64,000 nucleotides of DNA from Gammaproteobacteria bacterium. Lineage in GTDB: Bacteria; Pseudomonadota; Gammaproteobacteria; Thiohalomonadales; Thiohalomonadaceae. A model generated the notes under the pieces. That model was not told the origin of the DNA and ran no database searches. It saw only the letters and a list, made by a program, of their open reading frames with translations. A program made the translations under genes and the position numbers. Numbering within the stretch: the stretch's first letter is position 1; every line of letters starts with the position of its first letter. Shown piece by piece: positions 54,404 to 63,628 of this stretch. The DNA lies in NCBI GenBank assembly GCA_026196275.1, contig JAPHTQ010000053.1, positions 1 through 64,000 of the forward strand, given 5' to 3'.

Positions 54404-56377
54404 ATGGCCAACAAACGTTTTACCGAACAGATGCACGCCTACGGGCAATGGAAGGAGGATCTGATCGCCGGCATCAACCACTACCAAAAATGGTTGGATG
54501 CCAATGAGATGGCCAGCGCGGAAGACGAGTTGCGGATCTACGAAAGCATCAGCACCCTGCGTTCGGACACACTCACCATCGCCTTCGTTGCCGAATTTGC
54601 CCGCGGCAAGACCGAACTGATCAACGCTATCTTCTTCTCCGAGTACGACCGCCGCCTGCTGCCCTCCGAGGCCGGTCGCACCACCATGTGTCCGACCGAA
54701 CTGTTCTACGACAATGAACACAAGCAGGCCTATATCCGCCTGCTGCCCATCGAGACCCGGCTCAAGGAGACCAGCATCGCCGAATACAAGGACGATCCCA
54801 TCCACTGGAGCCATATCGACCTGGATCTTGATAATGCGGACAATATGGCAGAGGCCTTCCGTGAGATCGTCAAAACCAAGCGGGTGCCGCGTCAGGAGGC
54901 CCAGAAACTGGGGCTCTACTCCGAGGCCGACAGCCATCTGAACAGGCCCGATGGCTCCGCGCCGGAGGAGATCGACATTCCGCTGTGGCGCCACGCCCTG
55001 ATCAGCTTCCCCCACCCGCTGCTCAAGCAGGGACTGGTGATCCTCGATACCCCCGGCCTGAACGCCCTCGGCAGTGAGCCCGAGCTGGCCCTCAACATGC
55101 TACCCAAGGCACAGGCGGTGATGTTCGTCCTGTCGGCCGACACCGGCGTGACCAAGTCTGACCTCGACATGTGGGTACACAACGTCAAGCCGATGCGCCA
55201 AGGCAAGGAGAAGGGCACTATCGTCATCCTCAACAAGGCCGACACCCTGTGGGATGACCTGAAAACCCATGAAGAGATCGAGCGCACCATTGCCGATCAG
55301 TGCAAAAAGGCCGCACAGACCCTGGATATCCATAGCAACACCGTCCATCCGGTCTCGGCGCAAAAGGGGTTGCTGGCCAAAATCCGTCACGATCAGGAGT
55401 TGCTCAAGCGCAGTAATATCCTCAGCCTGGAATCCATTCTGGCCAACGAAATCCTGCCCTATCAGCAGGAGATCGTCAGGGAACACGTCCAGAGCGATGT
55501 TGGCAACATGATCAAGGATTCCCGCGACCTGCTCTCCTCGCGCTTTTATTCGATCAAGAGCCAGCTGGAGGAGCTGCACGGGCTCAGCGGCAAGAACAAC
55601 GAAGTGATCGAACACCTGATGCATAAAACCCGGGAGGAGCAGGTGGCGTACCACAAAAATGTGGAGAGCTTTAACGCCAACAAGCGACTTCTCTCCGAGC
55701 AGAGCAGACGCCTGCTGGGCATGCTCAGTCTCACCGAGCTGGACAAACTGGTCTCCAGAAGTCGTGAATCGATGACCGAAACCTGGACCACCCACGGCCT
55801 GAAGGCAGGCATGAAAACATTCTTCGACGGGATCAGCGCCATGCTCAAGGAGGTCGATGACTACTCCGAACGTCTCAACCGGCTGATCACCACCGTCTAC
55901 CACAAGTTCCAGTCCGAGCACGGCCTGCAGGGTATCGAGCCGGTGCTCTTTGAGATCGACAAATACGTCCGGGAGATGGACAAGCTTTACGATGAGGCAG
56001 AGGCCTTTCGTAACAGTCCGGTGACCGTCATGACCGAGCAGCACTACGTGGTGAAGAAGTTCTTCATCTCCCTGGTCAGTCACGCCAGAAATGTCTTCTT
56101 CAAGGCACACCGTGATGCCGAAAGCTGGAGCAAGGCGGTGATGTCTCCACTGGTCAAGCAGATAAAGGAGCACAAGGAGCAGATGGATCGGCGCCTGGAG
56201 AACCTGCGCAAGATCAACGAATCGCGGGACACCCTGGAGTCACGGATGAACGAGTTGAAGCGTAATGGCGCGGTGCTGAAAAAACAGTATGCGGAAATCA
56301 ACGGTATCCTCAAAGTAATTAACCGCCCGCTGGATACCGATCCCGCCACCGTACGGCCTGCCGCCAGGGCAAGCTAG
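54404..56377 (+). CDS. Bacterial dynamin-like GTPase
   Basis: The 657-residue protein has a dynamin-type G domain: a P-loop at residues 63-70 (AEFARGKT, with A63 where the first glycine is usual), a G2 threonine pair (T93-T94), DTPG at 215-218 and NKAD at 277-280. The remainder is long amphipathic helix and coiled coil with a central VKKFFISLVSHARNVF paddle-like hydrophobic stretch near 555. Such proteins remodel or guard membranes. It stands alone between yggU and metX, so no partner dynamin is encoded beside it. Function is unknown. Confidence 0.85.
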   Translation: MANKRFTEQMHAYGQWKEDLIAGINHYQKWLDANEMASAEDELRIYESISTLRSDTLTIAFVAEFARGKTELINAIFFSEYDRRLLPSEAGRTTMCPTELFYDNEHKQAYIRLLPIETRLKETSIAEYKDDPIHWSHIDLDLDNADNMAEAFREIVKTKRVPRQEAQKLGLYSEADSHLNRPDGSAPEEIDIPLWRHALISFPHPLLKQGLVILDTPGLNALGSEPELALNMLPKAQAVMFVLSADTGVTKSDLDMWVHNVKPMRQGKEKGTIVILNKADTLWDDLKTHEEIERTIADQCKKAAQTLDIHSNTVHPVSAQKGLLAKIRHDQELLKRSNILSLESILANEILPYQQEIVREHVQSDVGNMIKDSRDLLSSRFYSIKSQLEELHGLSGKNNEVIEHLMHKTREEQVAYHKNVESFNANKRLLSEQSRRLLGMLSLTELDKLVSRSRESMTETWTTHGLKAGMKTFFDGISAMLKEVDDYSERLNRLITTVYHKFQSEHGLQGIEPVLFEIDKYVREMDKLYDEAEAFRNSPVTVMTEQHYVVKKFFISLVSHARNVFFKAHRDAESWSKAVMSPLVKQIKEHKEQMDRRLENLRKINESRDTLESRMNELKRNGAVLKKQYAEINGILKVINRPLDTDPATVRPAARAS

Positions 56378-56477
56378 TGTACGACTCCCGGCTAACAACA
56401 GACCTGGACTTGCGCCGGCTACGGGTGCTGATTAGACTTGCCACACTGTCATCTTCGCCTGAGCACAAAGTAACCTG

Positions 56478-57626
56478 ATGCCCGATTCTATCCCGGCCGA
56501 CTCCGTCGGTCTGGTCACCACCCAAACCCTGCACTTTGACACCCCGCTCAATCTTGACTGCGGACGGGTACTGGCGGAGTATGACCTGGTCTATGAGACC
56601 TACGGCACTCTGGCCGAAAACCGCGATAACGCGATCCTCATCTGTCACGCCCTCTCCGGCGACCAGCACGCCGCCGGCTATCACAGTATGGAGGATCGCA
56701 AGCCCGGCTGGTGGGACACCGCTATCGGCCCGGGCAAACCCATCGATACTAACCATTTCTATGTGGTCTGCCTGAACAACCTGGGCGGCTGCAAGGGCTC
56801 AAGCGGCCCGGCCAGCACCAACCCGCAAACCGGCAAGCCCTGGGGACCCGATTTCCCCATCGTCACCGTCCACGACTGGGTCAACAGCCAGGCACGGCTG
56901 GCCGATGCGCTGGGTGTCGGGCAGTGGGCCGCCGTGATCGGTGGCTCACTCGGCGGCATGCAGGTGCTGCAGTGGGCCATCGACTATCCCCGGCGGCTGC
57001 GCCATGCGGTGGTGATCGCCGCCGCACCCAACCTCACTGCACAGAACATCGCCTTTAACGAGGTGGTGCGCCAGGCGCTGCGCTCCGACCCGGATTTTTA
57101 CGACGGTCGTTATTATGAACATGGGGTGGTGCCGGCCCAGGGACTGAAGATCGCCCGCATGCTGGGACATATCACCTACCTCTCGGACGATGCGATGCGC
57201 AAGAAATTCGGCCGGGAGTTGCGCGAGGGCAAGATCAGCTTCGGCTTCGATGTGGAGTTCCAGGTGGAGAGCTACCTGCGCTACCAGGGGGAGAGCTTTG
57301 TCGAGCGCTTCGATGCCAATACCTACCTGCTGATGACCAAGGCGCTGGACTATTATGACCCGGCGGCGGAACATGGCGGTGACCTATCCGCTGCGCTGCA
57401 GGGGGTAGAGGCCCAATTTCTGGTGGTCTCCTTCACCAGCGACTGGCGCTTCTCGCCGGAGCGCTCGCGGGAGATCGTCAAGGCACTGCTCGATGGCGAC
57501 AAGACGGTCAGTTACGCCGAAGTCGAAGCGCACCATGGCCACGACGCCTTCCTCATCCCGATCCCGCACTACTTCGACATCTTCCACGCCTACATGGAGC
57601 GGGTTGCCGCAGAGTGTGAACGATGA
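56478..57626 (+). CDS. metX: Homoserine O-acyltransferase MetX, probably succinylating
   Basis: This 382-residue alpha/beta hydrolase has the nucleophile S157 in GGSLGGMQ, an aspartate in [10 protein letters not shown] and a histidine in [10 protein letters not shown]. It activates homoserine with acetyl- or succinyl-CoA for methionine synthesis. MetX proteins paired with metW in Proteobacteria are mostly succinyltransferases, hence the preference. It overlaps metW by 4 bp. No SAM riboswitch is evident in the 100 bp upstream. Confidence 0.94.
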   Translation: MPDSIPADSVGLVTTQTLHFDTPLNLDCGRVLAEYDLVYETYGTLAENRDNAILICHALSGDQHAAGYHSMEDRKPGWWDTAIGPGKPIDTNHFYVVCLNNLGGCKGSSGPASTNPQTGKPWGPDFPIVTVHDWVNSQARLADALGVGQWAAVIGGSLGGMQVLQWAIDYPRRLRHAVVIAAAPNLTAQNIAFNEVVRQALRSDPDFYDGRYYEHGVVPAQGLKIARMLGHITYLSDDAMRKKFGRELREGKISFGFDVEFQVESYLRYQGESFVERFDANTYLLMTKALDYYDPAAEHGGDLSAALQGVEAQFLVVSFTSDWRFSPERSREIVKALLDGDKTVSYAEVEAHHGHDAFLIPIPHYFDIFHAYMERVAAECER

Positions 57627-58228
57627 AGGGACTGCGCCCCGATCTGGAGATCATCAGCCAGTGGATCGAACCGGGCAGCCGCGTGCTGGATCTCGGCTGC
57701 GGTAATGGGGCGCTGCTGGAGTACCTCAGACACGAACGCGACGTGGATGGCTACGGCCTGGAGATCAATCCGGAGAATGTCATTGCCTGCGTCCGGCGCG
57801 GGATCAGCGTCATTCAAAGTGATCTGGATGCCGGACTGAGCGACTACTTCGACGACAACTCCTTCGATTATGTAGTGATGACCCAGACCTTGCAGGCCGT
57901 ACACTATCCCTCCTGGCTACTGCAGGAGATGCTGCGTGTCGGTCGCCAGGGGATCGTCACCTTTCCCAACTTCGGTCACTGGAAAAGCCGTCTGCAGATT
58001 GCCCTGGGCGGACACATGCCGATCTCCCGAGCCTTACCCAACGAATGGTATGATACCCCCAATATCCACCTCTGCACGCTCAAGGACTTTGAGCAGCTGT
58101 GCCATAAACTTGAGATCGAGATCCTGCAGCGTAACGTGGTGGATACCGCGCACCGCACCAACATCGGCACCAGATTGATGCCTAACCTGCTGGGTGAGAT
58201 CGCCCTCTATCGCTTCCAGCATAACTGA
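57623..58228 (+). CDS. metW: MetW, methionine biosynthesis partner of MetX
   Basis: The 201-residue class I methyltransferase-fold protein has [15 protein letters not shown] and [14 protein letters not shown] in the SAM-fold positions and a [11 protein letters not shown] segment typical of MetW. It is required with MetX in several proteobacteria. Overlap with metX suggests stoichiometric expression. Confidence 0.95.
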   Translation: MKGLRPDLEIISQWIEPGSRVLDLGCGNGALLEYLRHERDVDGYGLEINPENVIACVRRGISVIQSDLDAGLSDYFDDNSFDYVVMTQTLQAVHYPSWLLQEMLRVGRQGIVTFPNFGHWKSRLQIALGGHMPISRALPNEWYDTPNIHLCTLKDFEQLCHKLEIEILQRNVVDTAHRTNIGTRLMPNLLGEIALYRFQHN

Positions 58229-58288
58229 TATATAACCAATACCTTTGGTCGATAGTTGCCGGGGTTTATGAAAAGGAGGAGGCCCACC

Positions 58289-58732
58289 ATGCCATACCGC
58301 TACTTGTTGCTGCTCTTTACACTGCTCTTTACGGTGACGATGCAGGCGCAAGCTGAACAATATCGTCAGTTCGGTGATTACCGTATCCACTACAGCGCTT
58401 TCAAATCAGATCTGGTCAACCCTGAAATTGCCAAGGCCCATGGTCTGACCCGCAGCCGCTACCGGGCGATCGTTAATATCACCGTACAGAAAAAGGACGG
58501 TGATAACGGCTTTATCCCGGTCCGCGCCAAGATCGAGGGAACCGCCAGGGACATCTACAGCAAGGTGCATCGGCTGGAAATGGAGGAGATCCGCGAGGGC
58601 GCCGTTATCTACTATCTGGCGGAACTGCCCATCGTCGATGAGCAGCGCCTGACCTTCGATATTCGCGTGATACCCGAAGGGGAGAACAACGCCCATAACC
58701 TGAGCTTCGAGCGGCAGTTCTTCGTTAATTAA
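58289..58732 (+). CDS. DUF4426 exported protein
   Basis: The 147-residue precursor has a signal peptide (YRYLLLLFTLLFTVTMQAQA) and the DUF4426 body (FGDYRIHYSAFKSDLVNPEIA and on). The ATG at 58289 has AAGGAGGAGG upstream, so it is chosen over an earlier ATG. Function unknown; conserved after metXW in Pseudomonas and relatives. Its stop lies in a TTAATTAA palindrome shared with the convergent gene. Confidence 0.9.
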   Translation: MPYRYLLLLFTLLFTVTMQAQAEQYRQFGDYRIHYSAFKSDLVNPEIAKAHGLTRSRYRAIVNITVQKKDGDNGFIPVRAKIEGTARDIYSKVHRLEMEEIREGAVIYYLAELPIVDEQRLTFDIRVIPEGENNAHNLSFERQFFVN

Positions 58733-59411
58733 ACAGATAGGGCCGGGCGATGGTAAACAGTCCAATCAGAACAACCAGCGCACCGGCCAGATGCATCACG
58801 CCCTTGCGGCGCAACAGCGCGGTGAGTTTACCGGCAAAGATCCCCATTGCCAGCAGGTTGGGCAATGTTCCGAGGCCGAAGCTCAACAGCAGCAGCCCAC
58901 CCTTCAGGGCACTGCCGGCCGAGATGGCCCAGATCAGTGCACTGTAGACCAGCCCGCAGGGTAGCCAGCCCCAGATGATACCCATCACCAGTGCCTGCGA
59001 GGGACGACGGACCGGCAGCACACGTCGGCCGTACGGTTCAAGGTAACGCCATAACCTGCCGCCGAGTTTCTCCAGCCGACTCATGCCGTACCACCAGCCA
59101 CCAAGGTAGAGCCCCATGGCAATCATGAACAGCCCGGCAATCACCTGCAGCACCGACTGGGCCTGATTCAGCGCCACCATGTTGGCCGCCAGCGCACCCA
59201 CGCCACCGAACAGTGCGCCCGCCACGGTATAACTGAACAGGCGCCCCAGATTGTAATTGAGCAGGTAGGGAAGCTGCGCCGAGAACTTGCCACGGGTCTG
59301 CTCCGGCAGGCCGAAGCTCAACGCCCCGACAATACCGCCGCACATGCCCACACAGTGAACCCCGCCAAACAGCCCCACCAGGAAGGCCGCAAAATAGGTA
59401 ATTTCAATCAT
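58725..59411 (-). CDS. TauE/DsbD-type membrane protein
   Basis: The 228-residue protein has about six membrane segments and the characteristic GVHCVGMCGGIVGAL motif near the N-terminus, with a matching WGWLPCGLVYSAL later, as in the DsbD-like / sulfite exporter TauE-SafE group often linked to cytochrome assembly or metal handling. Its exact role is unknown. It overlaps the convergent DUF4426 gene by 8 bp. Confidence 0.86.
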   Translation of the reverse strand: MIEITYFAAFLVGLFGGVHCVGMCGGIVGALSFGLPEQTRGKFSAQLPYLLNYNLGRLFSYTVAGALFGGVGALAANMVALNQAQSVLQVIAGLFMIAMGLYLGGWWYGMSRLEKLGGRLWRYLEPYGRRVLPVRRPSQALVMGIIWGWLPCGLVYSALIWAISAGSALKGGLLLLSFGLGTLPNLLAMGIFAGKLTALLRRKGVMHLAGALVVLIGLFTIARPYLFN

Positions 59412-59497
59412 CGCTTGTCTATTCTACCTACCCAGGTCTGCGCCAGAGCGCAGACACAGAAAACTGAAAATCGTGCCCAAAAGGAATTATAGCGGCA

Positions 59498-61069
59498 TCA
59501 GCGGACAGAACCGGAAACGTTTCGCAACAGTCGCCCGGAATACCAGGCCAGAAACAGCACCGGAACGCCTATCAAGGCGGTAAGTATAAAGAAATTTTCA
59601 TAACCCCACGCATCGACAATACCACCCGAATAGCCCCCCAGCAACTTCGGAAACAGCGTCATCATGGAACTGAAAATGGCATATTGCATCGCGGTAAACG
59701 CGATATTGGTCAGGCTGGAGAGAAAGCCGACGAAGGCCGCGCTGGCCAGTCCCGCACTGATATTGTCAGCGGCGATGACCACAGTGAGTATCAGCAGATC
59801 CTGTCCACTATGGGCCAGCCAAAGGAACAGCAGATTGGTCAGCGCCGAGAGCAGCGCACCGATCACCAGCATGCGCATGACGCCGAAACGCACCGTCAGC
59901 GTGCCGCCGACAAACCCGCCGAGCAGCACCATCCCCAGGCCAAAGGTCTTGGTAACGGCGGCGATCTCCTCCTTGCTGAAGCCCATGTCCTGATAAAAGA
60001 CGTTGGAAACCACCCCGAGTACGATATCGGAGATGCGGTAAAAGCCCACCAGCAGCAGCAGGATCAACGCCGCGCTCGAACCATAACGGCGGAAGAACTC
60101 CACCACCGGATCGATATAGGTCTCCTGCAGCAACTCACGCCGGGCCAGGCCCACCGCAACAGCGACCCGCCCCAGCAACAGTGCCACAGCGGCTGCCCCC
60201 AACAGACGAAGCGCCTCACTGATGAAACCGGCAAAATGGGCATTGAGCGCCGCCGCCCCTGTCAGCCACTGCTTCAGCCCTGCCACCGCTGGCTGACTGT
60301 AGAGGTAGGTGACAACCAGTCCGCCCACCATCAACCCGAACAGCAGCAGGAATCGCAGATAGGCCGACAACCCGTGCAGATAGCGGCTTCTGGAGGCAGA
60401 GATGTCGGGCTCGCGGATAAGCAGTGTGGTGACGACCCCCACCAGCATCACCCCGGCCATGCACAGGTAGCTCCACATCCACGCCTGGTAGCTGTAACCG
60501 CCCTTGCTGGAGCCGAAGGCCGAGGCCAGAAACAGCGCCCCGGCACCGGCAACCAGCATACCGATGCGATACCCGGCGATATAGGTGGCCGACATCATTG
60601 CCTGCAGTTCACTCTCCGCCGCCTCGATGCGGTAGGCGTCGATGACGATATCCTGCGTCGCTGCGGAGAAGCCCAGCATCACCGCCGCCAGTGCCATCAG
60701 CGTCAAGGCGCTCTCGCCGCCCGCCGGGTCGATGCTCGCCATCAACACAATGGCGGCGATCACCGCCCCCTGGGCCAGCAGTAGCCAGGCGCGCCGCTGC
60801 CCCAGCAGTGAGGCAAGCAGCGGCAGCGGCAGCTTGTCGATCACCGGCGCCCAGACAAACTTGAACGAATAACCCAGCGCCGCCCAGCTGAAGTAGGTGA
60901 CCGCCGCGCGCTCGACCCCCGCCTCGCGCAGCCACAACGACAAAGAGGAGAAGATCAGCAGGATCGGCACACCGGCGGAGAACCCCAGAAACAGCATGCC
61001 AAGCACCTGTGGCCGGGTCCAGGCACGCCAGGCATCACGCCAGCTGTGCTGGGCACTCTGTACACTCAT
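59498..61069 (-). CDS. ampG: AmpG-type muropeptide permease
   Basis: The 523-residue MFS transporter starts with VLGMLFLGFSAGVPILLIFS and shows SWAALGYSFKFVWAPVIDKLPLP-type AmpG sequence followed by 12-14 membrane segments. AmpG imports anhydro-muropeptides for cell-wall recycling. It is divergent from pyrE across a remnant of another gene. Confidence 0.92.
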   Translation of the reverse strand: MSVQSAQHSWRDAWRAWTRPQVLGMLFLGFSAGVPILLIFSSLSLWLREAGVERAAVTYFSWAALGYSFKFVWAPVIDKLPLPLLASLLGQRRAWLLLAQGAVIAAIVLMASIDPAGGESALTLMALAAVMLGFSAATQDIVIDAYRIEAAESELQAMMSATYIAGYRIGMLVAGAGALFLASAFGSSKGGYSYQAWMWSYLCMAGVMLVGVVTTLLIREPDISASRSRYLHGLSAYLRFLLLFGLMVGGLVVTYLYSQPAVAGLKQWLTGAAALNAHFAGFISEALRLLGAAAVALLLGRVAVAVGLARRELLQETYIDPVVEFFRRYGSSAALILLLLVGFYRISDIVLGVVSNVFYQDMGFSKEEIAAVTKTFGLGMVLLGGFVGGTLTVRFGVMRMLVIGALLSALTNLLFLWLAHSGQDLLILTVVIAADNISAGLASAAFVGFLSSLTNIAFTAMQYAIFSSMMTLFPKLLGGYSGGIVDAWGYENFFILTALIGVPVLFLAWYSGRLLRNVSGSVR

Positions 61070-61117
61070 ACTCCGGCCACCATAGTTATCCTTCGATTCA
61101 TCATTGGCAGGGCACGG

Positions 61118-61183
61118 CTATAGGGGATAGTCGTAGTCGATAATCAGCAGGGCATGATCGGAAAAACACTCCTGCTGACCCCG
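61118..61183 (-). pseudogene. C-terminal remnant of a crc/exonuclease III-type gene
   Basis: On the minus strand the last 18 codons before a TAG read ECFSDHALLIIDYDYPL, matching the conserved SDHAPL..DYD end of Crc and exonuclease III proteins. An in-frame TGA lies just upstream and no further homology is visible towards pyrE. In Pseudomonas crc stands divergent to pyrE at exactly this place. I infer a deletion that removed nearly all of the gene. The match is short but sits in the expected position and strand. Confidence 0.65.
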
Positions 61184-61292
61184 TCTTCAGATCAAAGCCA
61201 AACAGCATAGCGCATCGTCAGGGAATCGTGAAAACCTCCATTCGCTGATACAATGCCCCCTTTCCATCCACAGACGCACGACGGGGTTGACC

Positions 61293-61934
61293 ATGCAGGA
61301 GTACAAGCGTGAATTTATCGAATTTGCCATCGAGAACAATGTGCTGCGTTTCGGCCAGTTCACGCTCAAGTCCGGTCGCATCAGCCCCTATTTCTTCAAC
61401 GCCGGGCTGTTCAACACCGGCGCACATCTGACCCGCCTGAGCCATTTCTACGCTGCGGCGATCCAGGACGCCGGCATCGAATTCGATACCCTGTTCGGCC
61501 CCGCCTACAAGGGGATCCCGCTGGCGGCCACCACCGCAGTGGCGCTTTACGAGCGCTACCAGCGCAACATCCCCTACTGCTTCAACCGCAAAGAGGCCAA
61601 GGATCACGGCGAGGGCGGCAACATTGTCGGTGCCCCGCTGGCCGGGCGTATCCTGATCATCGATGATGTGATCACTGCCGGCACCGCCATTGGCGAGGCG
61701 ATGCAGATCATCGATGACGCCGGCGCCAAGGCCGCTGGAGTGGTTATCGCCCTGGACCGCCAGGAGAAGGGCAGGGGCGAGCTCTCCGCCATCCAGGAGG
61801 TGGAGCAGAACTACGGCCTCAAGGTCGCCAGCATCATCACCCTGGGCGACCTGATGGACTACCTTGAAGGAGATAGTGCCATGGCCGAACACCTCGAAGC
61901 CATCCAGACCTACCGCAACCAATACGGCGTGTAA
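61293..61934 (+). CDS. pyrE: Orotate phosphoribosyltransferase
   Basis: The 213-residue enzyme (same length as in E. coli) begins [20 protein letters not shown] and has [16 protein letters not shown] and the PRPP loop [17 protein letters not shown]. It forms orotidine 5'-phosphate. The ATG at 61293 matches the family start; a TTG two codons earlier is less likely. Confidence 0.98.
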   Translation: MQEYKREFIEFAIENNVLRFGQFTLKSGRISPYFFNAGLFNTGAHLTRLSHFYAAAIQDAGIEFDTLFGPAYKGIPLAATTAVALYERYQRNIPYCFNRKEAKDHGEGGNIVGAPLAGRILIIDDVITAGTAIGEAMQIIDDAGAKAAGVVIALDRQEKGRGELSAIQEVEQNYGLKVASIITLGDLMDYLEGDSAMAEHLEAIQTYRNQYGV

Positions 61935-61952
61935 ACGCCGGAGGAGAGGCGT

Positions 61953-62189
61953 ATGCCGTTACCTACCAAGGATGCACAGAGCAACCTGGTGCAGGAGCAC
62001 TTCGCGGTGATCTACACCCCGAGGAAGAGCCGGGAGCGCTTTCCCGATAACTGCGTCACCCTCTATGAGAGCGACATCGCGGCTATCGAAGCAGCCGATG
62101 CCGACAAGGGGCTCTATGCCGCCAAAGTGATCGGCCCCTCGCGCTCCTCCGAGGGCTCCATGCTCTACTACCTCGTCCACTGGCTATGA
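61953..62189 (+). CDS. Small protein of unknown function
   Basis: A 78-residue product with a strong GGAGGAGAGG site 4 bases before the ATG, 18 bp after pyrE. It is soluble, without signal peptide; the C-terminal half ([20 protein letters not shown]) looks strand-rich. I do not recognise the family. The ribosome site, spacing and codon pattern make it a real gene, probably co-transcribed with pyrE. Confidence 0.7.
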   Translation: MPLPTKDAQSNLVQEHFAVIYTPRKSRERFPDNCVTLYESDIAAIEAADADKGLYAAKVIGPSRSSEGSMLYYLVHWL

Positions 62190-62201
62190 TACCGTGCCGC
62201 C

Positions 62202-62307
62202 CCGGTTGCGGCGCCTGCTGCATTGCCCCTGCCATCAGCTCGTCTATAGCCGGTATGCCGCAACTTTGCCGCCGGCGATGACAGCTGCTGGCGGCATCGT
62301 CCCCCAT
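62202..62307. other. Hairpins after the pyrE operon
   Basis: GCCGC/GCGGC around 62204-62219 and TGCCGCC/GGCGGCA at about 62270-62300 form GC-rich stems without U-runs. They may help end the pyrE transcript; nothing else is seen in this 180-bp gap. Confidence 0.4.
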
Positions 62308-62369
62308 GAAATACCCATAAAGTGTCAGTATACTGTAGCGACTGCTCTCATTACCGGCACAAACTTACA

Positions 62370-63023
62370 ATGAACGATACGATGCAAAAGACTTTCCTTA
62401 TCGGCTGCCTGCTGGGTAGTGCACTGCTGATGCCGTTACACGGCCAGGCTGCAATCAAGTGCTGGACCAACAACGAAGGGGTGCGTGAATGCGGCAACGC
62501 CATTCCGCCCGAGTACGCCCAGCAGGAGTCGGAGACCCTCAACAAGCGCGGAATGACCGTCGATGTGCAGAAACGGGCCAAGACCGGGGAAGAGCTGGAG
62601 GAGGAGCGCCGGCGCAGGGCCGAAGAGGAGCAGCGCCGTGCCGAGCAAGAGCGTCTGCGCAAGGAGCAGGCGAATTACGATCGGGTGCTGCTCTCCACCT
62701 TCCTCTCGGAGCAGGAGATCATCGAGGCACGGGATCGCAAGATCAGCGCCATTGATGCGACCATCGAGCTCAACCGGATCACCGTCGAAAAACACAAGGT
62801 CGATCTTCAGCACGAGCAGCAGCGCGCTGAAAACTACCGGCAAAGGGAGAGGGCGATCCCGGAGAACCTGCAGCAGTCGATCGACTCCCTGGAGCGGCAG
62901 ATCACTGACAAAAACCGTTATATCAAGAGCCAGCAGGAAGAGAAGGCGCGGCTTGAGTTGAAATACCAGCAAGACCTGGAGCGTTTCCGCGAACTCAAGG
63001 CCTCCGGGCGGCGGCTACACTAG
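62370..63023 (+). CDS. DUF4124 exported coiled-coil protein
   Basis: The protein has a signal peptide (QKTFLIGCLLGSALLMPLHG, then QAAIKCW) and a short DUF4124 module (IKCWTNNEGVRECGNAIPPE with two cysteines), followed by about 140 residues of charged, heptad-like helix (EELEEERRRRAEEEQRRAEQ and on). It is probably periplasmic. Two start ATGs (62370, 62382) are possible; neither has a strong ribosome site. Its stop shares a CTAG with the convergent slmA. Confidence 0.8.
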   Translation: MNDTMQKTFLIGCLLGSALLMPLHGQAAIKCWTNNEGVRECGNAIPPEYAQQESETLNKRGMTVDVQKRAKTGEELEEERRRRAEEEQRRAEQERLRKEQANYDRVLLSTFLSEQEIIEARDRKISAIDATIELNRITVEKHKVDLQHEQQRAENYRQRERAIPENLQQSIDSLERQITDKNRYIKSQQEEKARLELKYQQDLERFRELKASGRRLH

Positions 63024-63616
63024 TGGAAGATCGCCGCGGCAAGCAGCGCCCACTGCTCCTCCCACTCGACCATCGGCGAGCGTTTGAAATTGCTGCGCAC
63101 ATACTGATTCATGCGCCCCTCGGCGGCAGCCAGCAGCATGTTCGCTGTCGCGGCCACATGCTGGCGCCCGCGCAACTCGCCGGCCAGCTCCGCCTCACGC
63201 AGGATCTGCTTTAACTGACTCTCGATACGATCGAAAAACTGGCTGATGCGCTGGTGCAACCGCTCGGTCTCGCCGATCAGGGCATCCCCCACCAGGATGC
63301 GGCTGATCCCCGGATTTCGCGCCGAGAAACCGAGCAGAAGCAGCATGATCTTCTCGCTACGGGCAACCGCACGGCTCTCATCCTTGAGGATACGGTTGAT
63401 CAGGCCAAACACGCTCTCCTCGATAAACTCGATCAGCCCCTCGAACATCTTCGCCTTACTCGGAAAATGGCGGTAGAGCGCCGCCTCCGAGACCCCTACC
63501 GCACGGGCCAGGCCGGCGGTGGTAATGCGTTGTCCCGGGCTCTTCTCCAGCTCATGCGCCAGCGCCTCAAGGATCTGTTGACGGCGTGATGGTTTATCTT
63601 TGTTGTTCTCGCTCAT
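63020..63616 (-). CDS. slmA: SlmA, nucleoid occlusion factor
   Basis: The 198-residue TetR-family protein has the helix-turn-helix ITTAGLARAVGVSEAALYRH and the SlmA-specific MFEGLIEFIEESVFGLINRI and GFSARNPGISRILVGDAL helices. It blocks FtsZ assembly over the chromosome. It lies 12 bp after argB on the same strand. Confidence 0.93.
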   Translation of the reverse strand: MSENNKDKPSRRQQILEALAHELEKSPGQRITTAGLARAVGVSEAALYRHFPSKAKMFEGLIEFIEESVFGLINRILKDESRAVARSEKIMLLLLGFSARNPGISRILVGDALIGETERLHQRISQFFDRIESQLKQILREAELAGELRGRQHVAATANMLLAAAEGRMNQYVRSNFKRSPMVEWEEQWALLAAAIFH

Positions 63617-63628
63617 TCCACTCCCCCG

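Noticed and set aside
56378-56477. SAM riboswitch before metX
   Set aside because: The 100-bp upstream stretch lacks any of the conserved aptamer cores.
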